Shown: positions 21,862 through 34,295, numbered from the stretch's first letter. The stretch: DNA of 64,000 nt from Gyromitra esculenta (GCA_038503075.1 JBCAML010000010.1:1302001-1366000), one strand, 5' to 3'. Numbers and translations are program-made. Notes: a model not told the origin generated them from the sequence alone.

Positions 21862-23217
21862 CTATGACCATGATAGCGCAAAGCCATTTGATTCTGGGAG
21901 ACCAGTGACAAAATCCCTTGATAGTTCTTCCCAAGAGCGATTAGGGATTAGAAGAGGTTTAACAATGCCATGGGTACCGAGAGTGCTAGGTTTTGCTCAT
22001 CGACAAGTATGGCAGTTACGTGTGTATTGTCTGATCTATTCTATCATCTTAGGCCAATAAAAGTGCCTTGAGATAAGTTCGATGGATTTTTCACGTCCTG
22101 GCTGCCTGGCTAAGGGGGCATTGTGAAGTCATGGAAGAATATGGAGGCGGAGGGGGTCATGATCAGGGATATAGAGCTTTTGTTGATAATATAGAAGCTT
22201 ATGGACTTCAGTACAATTGCCGAGTGTTATTTCTTTAGACTGTTGTTAGCCATTCTTAAGAGATAAGAGTATTGTTTGTGGGAACAGGTCAGCAGAGTAT
22301 CCTCTGGTCATGAGATCTTGAAAGGGGGCATCCAGTTCAGCAGGTTCATTTGATAAAGAACCAGAAAACAAACCCAGCTTAGGGTCTAGGTTCTTTTCCT
22401 TCAAGACTACTTGGTGTTGGCGCTGTAGTCTTTCATCCCCTTCTTCAGGGAGATCTCCTGATCTCCGAGTAGCAAAGGTATTGGGGTGGGGCGGGGCGGA
22501 AATATTGGCCTCCGCCCTGCCCCATCAAGGCAATAACTGGAGGGGCTCCGTCAGGGCCCCATCGATTAACATATGTTTATGTAGGTTAATGGGGCGGAGA
22601 ATCAACTTTCGCCCCGTCCCAACAGTGTGCACAGACCGCCCCGCCCCAAGACTAACACTATCTCTGTGTCAAAGCATCTGTTTTTCCTCCTTGTACTCCT
22701 GGCCAGTAGGTGATATCAAAGTTGAAGCGTGAAAGGTATTCAGCCCATCTAACCTGTCTTCGATTGAGCTGTTTTGTGGTCAAGTAGTACTCCAGGTTTT
22801 TATGGGCAGTAATGACTGAGATGGGGAGTTAGGAACCTTTGAGTTCAGGTCTCCATTCTTCAAACAGCTGATAATTGCAAGAAGCTCTTTGTCGTATATC
22901 TCGTAGTTGCATTCGGCAGGGGAGTGCTTCTTCGAGAAGAATGCCAAGGAATGTAGAATACCATTATCATCAAGTTGGGAGAGGCTGCCACCGGAAACAA
23001 AATCAGAAGCGTCTGATTCTTCAAAGATCTTCTTACAAGGGTCAAAGTGAATCAGTACCTGAGCCTTGGTGAATGCATCTTTAAGAGCCTCGAAGGCGAG
23101 TTAAGCTTCCACAGTCCATTCAAAGAGTGCTTATCTTGGTAGAGGCAGTAAGCGGGGCAGAGAGGCGGGAGAACCCCAAGACAAACCAGCGGCAAAAACT
23201 GGCAAATCCCAGGAATG
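21862..23217 (-). pseudogene. Decayed gypsy pol fragment (RT/RNase H to integrase N-terminus)
   Basis: Aligned by eye, this follows 48620-49780 of the complete gypsy element in the same orientation. It covers the integrase zinc-finger region, the spacer, RNase H ([14 protein letters not shown] is readable) and the end of RT. It is interrupted by MITE C3 and by many stops. G3 bounds it on the left and E2 on the right, so both ends are lost. It comes from a chromovirus related to, but not the same as, the young copy. Confidence 0.6.
22470..22660. mobile_element. hAT-type MITE, family C (C3)
   Basis: A 191-bp short copy, TAGCAAAGG..CTAACACTA, with 8-bp flanks TCTCCGAG and TCTCTGTG (6 of 8 match), inserted in the gypsy pol fragment. 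Confidence 0.65.
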
Positions 23218-24008
23218 TGTAACGGATCGACAACACCGTTACCTGCAGTGAAGCATAATAGTACTGGGCAAGCAGAGAGGTAGTAAGGATCAGCATGAGT
23301 GGTGTAGCTACCACATGCTAGAGGATACCTGCTACTCTGCTGTTCCAATGGAGTGGAACCAGCGAGAATCGCATTAGCTGACGAGCCAATGATATATCTC
23401 TGGTGATACCAAACACAAGAAGCTCCTGTGGTGGTGTTCCCAATCCATCTGTGCATGTACCAGTGGCCCAGAGCCATTGGTGCGGCAATAGGGAATCTAT
23501 TAAGTGCAGGACACCTCACATGCAACAATCGACTGATCCACACTGATCCCTGCATCCTGCATAGGCATGGCATGCAGCTGGCAGATCTAGAAGGTCTAAC
23601 CGGACAGAACATTCAAGGAATGCCGGAGAGCGCCAAAGTGATCATTAGCTGAATCCTGAGGTGTCCCACCTGCAATAGCTTGGCATGTTCTCAGGGTCTT
23701 GATGAGCTCCCAGCAGAGTAGAACAGAAAGAGGACAGAGAGTCAGCAGCACTATAAAGATAGTGCATGACCACGCCACCTGTTGCTCCTCTTCCCTGTCT
23801 CATCAGGCAGAATTGTAACGGTACTACAATTAGTTACATGTTAAGAGCAATATTATCTTAGTCTTGTGCAGTCTTTGAACTTAGTAGACAGCTGGAGCCC
23901 GGCACTGCAGGGTAACAGCTGGGAGCCAGTTACCCTACCTTGCAGGGTAACCACAATGGCCCAGTTATCCTACTTTAGTTGGAGAAGTGCAGTATGGCAC
24001 GGGGTCGC

Positions 24009-24464
24009 TTTCATGGATGGATGTTTCGTTGGTAGCATTAGGTACATGGGTACACGGTTGTCATCATTCTTCGCCAAAGTTCTGTGTGTTTCCATTGCTC
24101 ATTGTGTCATGAGTCATGCGTTTGTCATCGAAGAGTCGGAATCTTGGTATATAAGCGAAGGGCTTTCCCCTCTTGTTGTACTTTTCCTTCTCTTCTCTTT
24201 AAGCAAAGTCTTCTACCGTCACTCTCCTTGTATCCAACAATACAAGACTGAATTCCAGTAGTCCATCATTGCTGCCATCATTTAGATAGCATCCGGATCC
24301 CGCCACTACATTTCATGTAGTGCCTTTGTCAGAGTCGCCTTGACTCTTTGTAGACGTAGAACCTGTGGAATCTTAGCATATACTGCTGTCGCTTGTGTTC
24401 GTTCGAGTAGCACTGCTGACCTTTGGGGATACCAAAAGGCTTGATGTAACCTCGCTCCTTGAGA
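24009..24464 (+). mobile_element. Solo LTR, family B (B2)
   Basis: A 456-bp LTR, TTTCATGG..CTTGAGA, with perfect duplication GTCGC (24004-24008 and 24465-24469) inside G2. Confidence 0.85.
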
Positions 24465-24733
24465 GTCGCTCCCATGTGCCACACCACCACCCAATGACGC
24501 ATATGACCTACAAGGTAACACCAGGAGGGGTTCTGCAGACAGGCAACCACTACTGGTGAGAGACATGGATGGTGAAGACTCTCTTCCATTGGCCTAGAAC
24601 TCTAGGTACGTGACTTGCTGATGATAACATTGCCGGCACTCATGGCAGCTGGATTGGATAGCGCTTGGGGTTACCTCTTAGTAAGAACAACTGACGTGGC
24701 TGGCGCAGGCAATCCAATACAAGCCAACACATG

Positions 24734-25180
24734 TCCCAAGGAGCGAGGTTTCAACAAGCCCTTTGGTATCCCGAAAGGTGAGCAGTGCTACTCGAACGAA
24801 CACAAGCAACGAGGAATATGCGGTGAGTCCACAGGCTCTATGACTCCGAAGAGTCAAGGTGACTCTGATAAAGGCACTATGTTGAATTAGTGGCGAGATC
24901 CGGATGCCAGTCAAATCACGGCGGCGGGAATGGACTACTGGAGTCCAGGCTTGTATTGTAAGATACAAGGAGAGTGACAATAGAAGACGTTGCTTAAAAA
25001 GAAGAGAAGGAAAAATACAACAAGAGGGGGAAGCCCTTCACTTATATACCAACAATCCGACTCTTCGATGACAAACATATGACTCATGACATGAAACCAA
25101 TGGAAACACAAAGAACATTTGCAAAACACGACAATCGTGTACCCATGTACCTAACCAACCAACAAAACAATCATCCATGA
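24734..25180 (-). mobile_element. Solo LTR, family B (B3)
   Basis: A 447-bp LTR in the opposite orientation to B2, with perfect duplication ACATG (24729-24733 and 25181-25185). B2 and B3 form an inverted pair 270 bp apart in G2. Confidence 0.85.
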
Positions 25181-25738
25181 AAACATGTAGAGGGCTCAGA
25201 AGAAGTCTCCAGACAGTTATATTGGGTGCTACTAGCCCCATTGCGACAGCAAAGCCATCCTGATCCATATTATTGGAGAAGGGGGAACATTGGCTTAAAA
25301 AGCGCGTCCTGGAGGGCAAAAGTAACCCCCGGGTCATCAAGCCAAACCGTCCAGCGGAACGTGGCTCGGAGGGTATATGACGGAGCTCCTGTGAAAAGAT
25401 GAAGTCAATCGGACAAGTATTGGCTGAGTTATGAGCTCCTGAAGTTGGCTGCTTGAAATGTCTCCCTGACTCCTGCCAATCGCCTTGGAGTGATGACAGG
25501 TCTCCAGGCTGAAGACAGAGAGGTGAGGAGACAACAGAAGCGGATCATTCTGCCGATGCTGTATTCTGCAGCAGGCTCTGTTGCTTGGAATGTCCGCATA
25601 ATTCTTAGGCTTAAATCTACCATGCGGTATGACCAGCCGTTGGAGGTAAGCGTTCTCTCAGCAATGGAATGCAAGCCTGCCGGAGTAGAACCTGAGTGAA
25701 GTAAGTACAGGTTGTTTCAAGGCCGTGGGTCTGGACTA

Positions 25739-26266
25739 CAGCGAAATTGCCCTATAAGGATATGTTTTTGGAGCAGTCCCATATCCTTGTAGAGAGGATA
25801 TTCTTATAGAGAATCCAAGTGATTTTACATGACCATGAAAATGTCGTTACAATTAGTTATCCACCATATGTTTACTGACAGAAAGCACTGAGCTGCTGTC
25901 ACCCACTATGTTAAAAGTATTACCTGCTTCTAAAGTATATTGTCATGTTTTCTTGCCCTTGGCTTCTCTTACCTCTAATCCTTTATGTTTCTACATCTCT
26001 TCTCATACTAGTTAATTTGTAGCCATCATCTAAGGGTTTTATGCGTCAATCATGATGATAAATCTGTCAATTTATCTATTCTCGTTAATTTAACCCTAAC
26101 TGTAACCTTTCTATAAAGATATGCTAATAAAAAAAATAGAGATCCTAAAGATATTCTTACATAGTGATATTCTTATTTCCCCATACAAAAATAACATGGG
26201 CTGTCGCACATATCCTTATAAGCCAAATATCCATATATAGCGATCCCTTATAGGGCAATTTCACTG
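25739..26266. mobile_element. Tc1/mariner-type MITE (H)
   Basis: A 528-bp AT-rich element with inverted termini CAGYGAAATTGCCCTATAAG, flanked by TA on both sides (25737-25738 and 26267-26268). Removing it restores the G sequence exactly as in the G3 copy. No coding capacity. Confidence 0.75.
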
Positions 26267-26631
26267 TACTAGTATTAAAGTATCAAGATCAAGGTCGCCT
26301 GTAAAGAATCCTCATCTTTCGACGATAGTAGCAATAGTGAGTTACCTGCGAAGCGAAACTTTATTTATATTAAGTTTGGCACGCGGCAACTTTCTGCTGA
26401 AGCATATATCTTTATCCTATATACACAGCCATACATTCGCACGGCTATGCTCCAGAGTCTTAGTCTCTTGGAGGGTCCCCATTACAAGAATACTACAGAG
26501 TAGAGCCCTTAAAATTATTGAGTACTCTGCACGAAAATACTCTTCATATCTCATCCTAATTTCTAGTATTTGCAACGGCCGTATTCCTATACCTATTCCC
26601 ACTACAAAGCAGTAGGACTACACTGGTTACA

Positions 26632-27395
26632 CGCCCAGAGTCTTGAGGAGTTGTAGGCCCCACTAAGGGCAAACTAAGAACAATTGAAGGCAATACTAAA
26701 GTTACAAAGGAGAAGGTCATCAACAGACCTTCAAAGGTCGGCACAGCAATGGCCAAAACTCTAGAGTTCAGCGACACAGTCCAATGAAATAGATATTACA
26801 CAAATTCTAGCCAGTATCCCTACCTCTGAAGGTGATTTCATTTCTAGAAGAGAAAAGAGCATTGGAGATCATTGATGGCTTCTGAGAAGCTGGCAGAAAT
26901 AGCAAACGGCTTGGGGTAAGGCGGGGTGGGGTGGACCTCTCTCGCCCCACCCAATCATTGTGGAAGGGCAAAAATATTAGCCTCTGCCCCACCCCATTGG
27001 GGCAATAACTGGCGGGGACCCATTGGGACCCAATTAATTAACAAATGTTAATGGAGGCTAATGGGGCGGAGGATTTACTTTCACCCCACCGAAACAGTGT
27101 GCACAGACCGCCCCGCCCCTAAACTAACACTAGGCAAAAACATAACAGTGGGAGAAACGGGTAAAATTGATGAGCTAAAGGTAGCAAAGCAGGGAGTGGT
27201 GGAAGCAGGAAGTGATGGAATGTGGTAGGGCGTATTGTGAGAGATTTGGCATATGTGGGAGCAATAAATTTAGACCATTTGAAGTGTCATATAAAGTTCC
27301 ATGTGATCGTAGCCCTGTATACATTAATGTGTTGAAGAAACACAAAAAACTGGTAAGTGCCTAAAAACAAGGTTACAAAAACATGAAACCAGATG
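26632..27395. other. Unassigned sequence between E2 and LTR A5
   Basis: Apart from MITE C4 (26900-27132), this block matches nothing else in the window. Short frames exist but none is convincing. It could be a remnant of a retroelement not otherwise represented here. Confidence 0.3.
26900..27132. mobile_element. hAT-type MITE, family C (C4)
   Basis: A 233-bp copy, TAGCAAACGG..CTAACACTA, with 8-bp flanks GGCAGAAA and GGCAAAAA (7 of 8 match). Confidence 0.7.
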
Positions 27396-27789
27396 CTTCA
27401 CAGATAGAATCGGGTAACAGGTCTAGGATTGTAGGGGGTTATCATGGATTCGGGTTGTTTCTATAATGTCTTTGTTGTTCAGTTATTATTCAATTAAGGG
27501 TTATAGTATGGGAAAATGGGGTATTTAAGCACAGGATTTTGGTCGCTCTTTGTCTTTTTCTTTTTCTTTCTTTAAGCAACGTTCTTACATTACTTCTACT
27601 GTATTGTTTTAATACCATTCTCAATTCTACCTCAGAATCCTCGCTGCCGCTGTACTTAAGTTGCCTTGACTTAGACCTCTCGTAGAACCTTTTGAAACCT
27701 CTCAGTTCCTGCTGTTACAGTCCCTCACTTAAGTCGCTCTGCTCAACTTCTGGGATACAGAAGGGCTTAACAAAGTCTGAACCATGAGA
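27396..27789 (+). mobile_element. Solo LTR, family A (A5), diverged
   Basis: A 394-bp LTR, CTTCACAG..CCATGAGA. No matching flanking duplication (AGATG and ACGCT). Its inner hairpin is CTTCTG/CAGAAG, again compensated. Confidence 0.7.
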
Positions 27790-28931
27790 ACGCTGGAGGG
27801 CGGGCAAGAACCCCCAAGCGAGCAAGGTACTGAAGGTTTTGTCAGAAGGAGTTTGATCCTAAACAAAGTGATGAGGTATTGAAGACGCTTCCCGAAAACA
27901 GGATTTACAAAGACCACAAAAAGTGTTGCCCAGGCAAGCTGAGCTCCTAAAGACGGGCCTCTGGACGTTGGACAAAAAAAAATTCCACCTGAAGGATAAC
28001 ATTCTGCCCCAAACGCCCAGGCCTCCTGATGCATCAGGTGGTTAGGGTGACAATAACTTTTTTTGCTGATGAAGATCCTTATACTTCCCCCAGACCTCCA
28101 GGTAACATTGCCTTCTAAAGACTTTGTCAATAATTTCACACTTCTACTAGGCAAGCAAGCTTTTAGAAGGTATTGCCAAGAAGTGTTTTTTTACCAAAAA
28201 AGCAAAAGTGACGCCCAGAGAAGTGGTCTCAAGAAGTGGGGTTACGTCTAGCCCTTTGGTATCCTCAAAGGTGAGCAGTGCTACTAGAATGAAATGAAGC
28301 GACAGGAGTTATGCGAAGTTTCCACATGCTCTACGTTGGTAAAAAATTGGGGTAACTCTAACAGTAATACTTATTGAGGATATATTGATATGATATTGAG
28401 GGGGTCCGGATCGCGGCGATGAGTAGACTACTGGAATCTAGGCTTGTATTGTAGGATACAAAGAGGTGACAATAGAAGACTTTGCTTAAAGAGAAGAGAA
28501 AGAAAAGTACAATAAGAGGGGGAATCCCTTCACTTATATACCAAAAATCTAGCTCTTCGATGACAAACACATGACTCATTGCAACCGAAAGCAAGAGAAA
28601 CACAAAGAGCAACAATGAAACGTGACAACCATGTACCCATGTACCTGACTAACCAACGAGACAACCATCCATAAAGAGTGAACCCCTAGAAGATTGGCAC
28701 CTGGGGACATGGTGAAAAAAATCTATACCTGGAGGGTAACACTCTGCCCTGACTGGTCAAGCCTCTGAATGCATCAGGCAGACGGGGCAACCATTCCTTC
28801 TTTTGCTGATGGATTCTACTGTCCTTCTCTGTCATTGATCAGAATTCTGGGTTAATCTGGTAGTAAACACATCCCCATTTGTGTTACTGTATCATCCATT
28901 GAGGACACAAGGAAACCAAACATCCTATCTG
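27790..28931 (-). repeat. Cluster of partial K elements
   Basis: Two truncated reverse-strand K copies end in TTTTGCTGATG at 28071 and 28811. The second is homologous to the 3541-3830 part of K1 and is split by LTR B4. The remaining bases to 28931 show nothing recognisable. Confidence 0.5.
28226..28675 (-). mobile_element. Solo LTR, family B (B4)
   Basis: About 450 bp, with imperfect flanks (AAGTG-like on the left, GAGTG on the right) in a K copy. The outer stem has changed to TCTAG/CTAGA with pairing kept. Confidence 0.75.
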
Positions 28932-29529
28932 CATCAGCAAAAACAAAATGCCGCCCAAAGGCAAATGCTCTTCTGGAAGGGCTACATTCCGCCCAAGGCA
29001 AAATATGGCGCCCACCTGTGTCCAGGTGACCCCCTGGCCTGCCACAGGTTGTCTGCTGCCAAGTTTATAGAGCTTTGTGCCCACAAGCTTTGCTTCAGAG
29101 CTCTTACGCCTGAAGTTTTGCTTCAAACCTCTCTTGCTTGCCCGCTCCCAGGCGCACAGCGCAACCCTAGCCCTGAGGACCTAGCGAAAAAAAAATCCAA
29201 AAAAACTTGACTTTGCGAAAAATGCTAGGTCAAAACCTGGACCCTAGGGACTTAGAGAATTCACACGAGAGCTGCAACCTCAGAACCCTAACCCACAGTT
29301 ACCCTACCTCTGAAAGGTGGCATTGCCTCTACAACACAGCAATCTCCCCCTATTCTTTCCCATCCGCTCTCCCTTCTGTCCTTCCTTCCATATCAACACC
29401 CTTCCCCCCATTCTCTCCGTTCTCCACCCCTTCCTTCCTCCCTATAGGCGAATACTGCTAACATCTTGTGTTTTTAGTACCCAAATCCCCTGACTCCCCC
29501 CCCAAAACAATCTCGGCTGCTCTTAGCTT

Positions 29530-29845
29530 GCTTCCCCGCTTGCCTTCCAGCCAGCTTTGGGGCCTATTTACTGCTCGCTTTCCTGCCAGCTTTAGGGCCT
29601 TTTTCCTGCCTGCTTTTCTGCCTGCTTCCTGCTCGCTCCCCTGCTTGCTTGAGTGCCTTTTTCCTGCTCGCTTTCCTGCTTGCTTAGGCGCCTGTCTCCT
29701 GCCTGTTTCAGGGCCTGCTTTCCTGCTCGCTTCGGGGCCTGTTTCCTGCTTGCTCTCATGCTCGCTTAGGCACCTGCTTTCCTGCCTGTTCTAGCACTTG
29801 TTTCCTGCCTGCTTCGGGGACTGTCTCCTGCCTGCTTCTCCTGTA
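29530..29845 (-). repeat. Minisatellite of K3 (reverse of the K1 array)
   Basis: Units on TTTCCTGCTCGCTTGC-like cores, the reverse complement of the array at 3937-4400. Confidence 0.8.
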
Positions 29846-29897
29846 TTTAGACATCAATAGATAGATAGATAGATCAATAGATAGATAGATCAATAGA
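29846..29897 (+). repeat. GATA microsatellite
   Basis: Repeats of ATAGATAGATAGATCA with one-base variation. Confidence 0.85.
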
Positions 29898-30096
29898 GCA
29901 AAACGTATAGAAGAAAAAATTAGCATATGAAGCCCCAAAGCTCTGCCAAAAGAACTGGGAGAGAAAGGTGCATTTTTCATCTCTGAAAGGCAGTGAGCCC
30001 ACAACACCTTCACCCAAAGGTGGACTAATTGCAGGTGTCGCCTGTGGTAATGCTTTAGAAAGAACAGTAAAAAGTGACGCCCAGTAGGAAGCAACC

Positions 30097-30503
30097 TCTC
30101 AAGGGGCAAGGATTTCGTCAAGCTCTCTAGTATCCAAGAGATGAGCAGTGCTACTTGAACGAGAAACTGGTAACAAGAGTTTGTGTGAAGATTCCACAGG
30201 CTCTACATGTTCGCGAGTTATGATGACTCGGAAGAGGTGGTGACGAAAGGTTACGAGGTGTAACGGAGGATTGTATTGTAAAATACGATGAGTGTACTAT
30301 AGAAGACGTTGTTTAAAAAGAATAGAAGGAAAAGTACAACAAGAGGGAAAAACTCTTCGCTTATATACCCATATTCCAACCCTTCGATGACAAACGTATG
30401 ACTCATTGTAAAGGAAACCAAAGGAAACATAAAGAATAACAACGAAAAGGAACAACCCAGTATCCATATACCTAACCAACCCATGAAACATCTATCCATG
30501 AAA
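30097..30503 (-). mobile_element. Solo LTR, family B (B5)
   Basis: A 407-bp LTR with perfect duplication CAACC (30092-30096 and 30504-30508) in K3. Confidence 0.85.
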
Positions 30504-30610
30504 CAACCTCCAGGAAGTCGGCGCCTGGAGGGAATAGCAAATAATTCTTGACAGGTAGGCTATATTCCACCCTGAGCACCTAGGCCACCTGATGCATCAG
30601 GCGGCCTGGG

Positions 30611-31347
30611 TGTAATGGGGGTAGTTCTACTGCTTTGTAGTGGGAATAGGTATAGGAATATGGCCATTGCAAATACTAGAAATCAGGTTGAGATGTTAAG
30701 AGTATTTTCGTGCAAGGTACTCAATAATTTTAAGGGCTCTACTCTGTAGTATTCTGCCTGATGAGACTGGGAAGAAGAGCAACAGGTGGCGGGGTCATGC
30801 ACTATCTTTATAGTGCTGCTGACTTGCCGTCCTCTTGCTGTTCTACTCTGCTGGGGGCCCATCAAGACCCTGAGAACATGCCAAGCTATTGCGGGCGGGG
30901 CACCTCAAGATTCTGCTAATGATCACTTTGGAGCTCTCTGGCATTTCTTGATTGTCCTGTCCAGTTAGACCTTCTAGATCCGCCAGCTGCATGCCATGCC
31001 TATGCTGGATGCAGGAATTGGTGCTGATAAGTCTACTGTTGCATGTGAGGTGTCCTGCACTTAATAGTTTCCCTATTGCTGCGCCAATGGCTCTGGGCCG
31101 CTGGTACATGCACAGATGGATTGGGAACACCACCACAGGAGCTTCCTGTGTTTGGTATCACTGGAGATATATCATTGGCTCGTCAGCTAATGCTATTCTC
31201 GTTGGTTCCACTCCATTTGCACAGCTGGGTAACAGGTATCCTCTAGCATGAGGTAGCTACACCACTCATGCTGATCCTTACTACCTTTCTGCTTGTCCGG
31301 TACTATTATGCTTCATTGCAGGTAACGGTTATTATAGATCCGTTACA
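30611..31347 (-). mobile_element. 3' LTR of the outer gypsy (E4)
   Basis: A 737-bp LTR with TGTAATGG..CCGTTACA ends, adjoining the polypurine tract at its inner side. It truncates K3 on the left. Confidence 0.7.
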
Positions 31348-33154
31348 GTACTTTCCTCTCCTAGATTCTGTCTTCGGGATCTGTAATGTATTCTAACTAT
31401 TACTCTATTGGTACTACTCTATATCTATGTCTAATCCTCTAGTCTATATGAAAAGGAATTGATACCTCTAAACTGTTTTGTAAGGAAATGATTGTGACAC
31501 TTTTATAACACTGGAAAGGTAGGAAATAGGCCTTATGCGTCGCCAACTCTCTTGTCCTGAGGCTTCTTGGGGTATCTCTTATGGAAGTCCCGGAGTGCTT
31601 CAATAACAGTGTGCCAGAGATGTTCCCATGGCTCCCAAGTAGCGTCGTCATTGTCATACCCATCCCACAATACCAGGTATTCAACCTTCTTCTGGCGATT
31701 CACTCAGCTATCTGCCACTTCCCTCACAACATAATTCTCTTCCCCTTCAATGATCTCTATCTCCGGCGGAGGTGCTCTTCTGCTTGGATCTTCTGGCGCT
31801 CTATATGGTTCAAGGAGACTGACATGGAATACCGGATGTATCTTCATCAACAGCGGTAGAACAAGCTCATATGCCTGTTTTCCAACAGCTCTCTTGATCT
31901 TAGAGGGCCCAAACTTCTTATGATCGAGCTTTTTCATGGGTCACTTTGTTTGCACATTGCACCTGTCAAGCATCACTTCATCGCCAGGCTTGAACTCTGG
32001 TCCCTTCTGGTGATTGATCTCATACCAGTGGGCCATTCTGATTCTCGCCTTCCACAGGTTCTCCTGCATGGCATGCCATATGGCTTCCCCTTGAGATACC
32101 TTGATCTGGCTTGCCGGGTTGTCCCACTCTGCACTTGGCTTGGAATTTGGCCAATTAATCCTCGGTTCATACCCGTAGTTTGCACAAAAGGGCGAGAACT
32201 TAGTGGACTCAGAGATAGCAGAGTTGTTGGCATACTCGGCGAGGGGGAGGAGGTCGCTCCAGTCATCCTGTTGGTAATTGCAGTAACTCCTGATGTACTG
32301 TTCCAGGGTCTGGTTGACTCTTTCTGTTTGACCATCGGTTTGTGGGTGGAATGCGGTGGAAAGGTTCAGCTTCACATTGAGAAGATCCATTAGTGACTGC
32401 CAAAAGTGGGAGATGAATTTGCTATCCCTATCCAACACTATGTCATCAGGTAACCCATGATGCTTCCATACTTCTTGTAGGAAGAGCTTCGCCATGTCCT
32501 TGATTTTATTCTCACTTGGTAGAGGGGCAAAATGGGCCATCTTGGAAAAGTGGTCAACTATGACCCATACTTTGGTTTTACCTCCGGATTAAGGCAGTCC
32601 CACTATGAAGTCCATGGAGATAGATGCCCAAGGTCGATAGGGTATCTCCAGAGGCATCAGTTCACCAAACTTCTTGTGACGAGATGTTTTATTCCTCTGG
32701 CATGTATCGCAACTCTGGACATATTCTTCAATGTCCTTATGCATATTGGGCCAGTAGAAGTTGGATTTGATCTTCTCAACTGTGTTATACTGTCCAAAGT
32801 GGCCAGTGGTCCTGCTGTCATGACACTCGGTGAAGATTTCCTGGCGCAACTCTAGTGCTGCCGGAATGTACTATCGGTTCTGATAGAACACCAAACCGTC
32901 TGTAAAGGACAGTGACGGGTCTAGTTGCTTTTTCTTCTCTTCTAGTGCCTGGCGGATTTCTAGCCAGTGTGGATCTTGAGCTGCCGCATCTTGGAGTCTT
33001 TGCAAGTATGTGGATTGGAGTGAATGTACCCTCATGGCTGCTAGCCTCGCAGGATTTAAAACCAGTTGTCCTGGGCGGAAAAACATCTTTGCTTCTGTCT
33101 GCAAAGTTTCACTTCCCTCTCCTAGGCGTTGATCCTATCGCCTAGAAAGAACAT

Positions 33155-33566
33155 TTTCACAGTTTGAATCAGGTTATAGACTAGGATATGTCGAATGGTT
33201 GCTGTGTCATAAGGACGGTTGTATAATTCCTTTGTTGTTCGGCTATTCGTTGGTTGTAATATTCTTGGCAAGGGAAAGCGGGGTATTTAAGTGAAGGATT
33301 TCGGTTACTTTTGTTGTTCTTCTTTTTCTCTCCTTAAGCAACATTCTTGTTTTACTTCTACTGTATCGTTTTAATATCACTTTGATTCTACCTCAGAATC
33401 CACGCTGTCGCTGTCTTGATCACACTGCACTTGACTCGCCTTGAACCAGACCCCTTGTTGGACTTGTAGAAACCTTACACTCTTTGAGCGTGTTGGAACT
33501 TCGTTTAAGTAGCATTGCTTACCTTCAGGGATACTGAAGGGCTTAACGAAGAACTGAACCGTGAGA
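33155..33566 (+). mobile_element. Solo LTR, family A (A6)
   Basis: A 412-bp LTR, TTTCACAG..CCGTGAGA, with perfect duplication AACAT (33150-33154 and 33567-33571) in the RNase H region of the outer gypsy. Confidence 0.85.
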
Positions 33567-33871
33567 AACATCAGGTTGCCATTCTTTTCGCCTGGTCTAT
33601 AGATCACCTTGAAGTTATACCCAGCCAGAGCTTCAGCCCAGTGGGCCTGTCGGCGGGTTAAGACCTTAGTACTATTGAAGTACTCTAGGTTCTTGTGATC
33701 TGTAAAAACCATGACTTCTCCATCTACTGACTTTAGGAGGTGTTCTCATTCTCGGAATGAGGCAACAATGGTGCCCATTTCCTTGTCATGAACATCATAC
33801 TTTATCTCGGTGGGGGAAAACTTCTTTGAGTAGAAAGCTACTGGATGTAGCTTCCCATCTTCGCCATACTG

Positions 33872-34295
33872 TTTCACGGATGGAACCAGGTAATGGATTA
33901 GGACGAAGGGGTTGGTGTTTACGAAGAATTTCCTTGGGTATAATGGCTTTGTTGTTCGGTTACGTTTCGGTTGTTGTCGGATTGATGGCTTGTGTTACGA
34001 GAAAGCGGGGTACTTAAGTGAAGGGTTGTTAGTCGTCTTTGTATTCTTTTCTCTTCTTTCCTTAAGCAACGTTCTCGTTACCTTCTCCTGTATTAGTCGA
34101 ATACTACCACGGTTCTACCTCAGAACCCTCGCTGTTGCTGTTCACTTTGCTGCTACTATCTCACCTTGAGATACAAATGCCTCGTAGGACCTGTAGAAAA
34201 ACGTCGCACTCTTTGAGCGTGTTGTTTCCCCACCTAAGTAGCACTGCTCACCTTCAGGGATACTGAAGGGCTTAGCGAGGGACTCAGCCGTGAGA
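33872..34295 (+). mobile_element. Solo LTR, family A (A7)
   Basis: A 424-bp LTR with perfect duplication TACTG (33867-33871 and 34296-34300). The outer stem is CTAAG/CTTAG, compensated relative to TTAAG/CTTAA. Confidence 0.85.

Larger units (their letters stand above)
23814..26486 (-). mobile_element. G-type solo LTR-like element (G2), carrying two B LTRs and MITE H
   Basis: Ends TGTAACGG and CCATTACA, with a perfect 5-bp duplication AGAAT (23809-23813 and 26487-26491) inside E2. The intact length after removing insertions is about 1.23 kb, equal to G1. Confidence 0.65.
23218..26631 (-). mobile_element. E-type solo LTR (E2), carrying G2
   Basis: Starts TGTAACGGATC at the left and ends GGTTACA at the right. 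G2 lies at 23814-26486. Flanks GAATG and CGCCC do not match, so it may be a truncated or recombined copy rather than a clean solo LTR. Confidence 0.6.
28932..30610 (-). mobile_element. K-type element (K3), truncated by the outer gypsy LTR
   Basis: Starts CATCAGCAAAAAC at 28932 and mirrors K1 in reverse, including the CCCTAGCC/CCCTAGGG region, the pyrimidine-rich stretch and the minisatellite. The far terminus is missing where LTR E4 begins. LTR B5 is inserted near its end. Confidence 0.6.
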
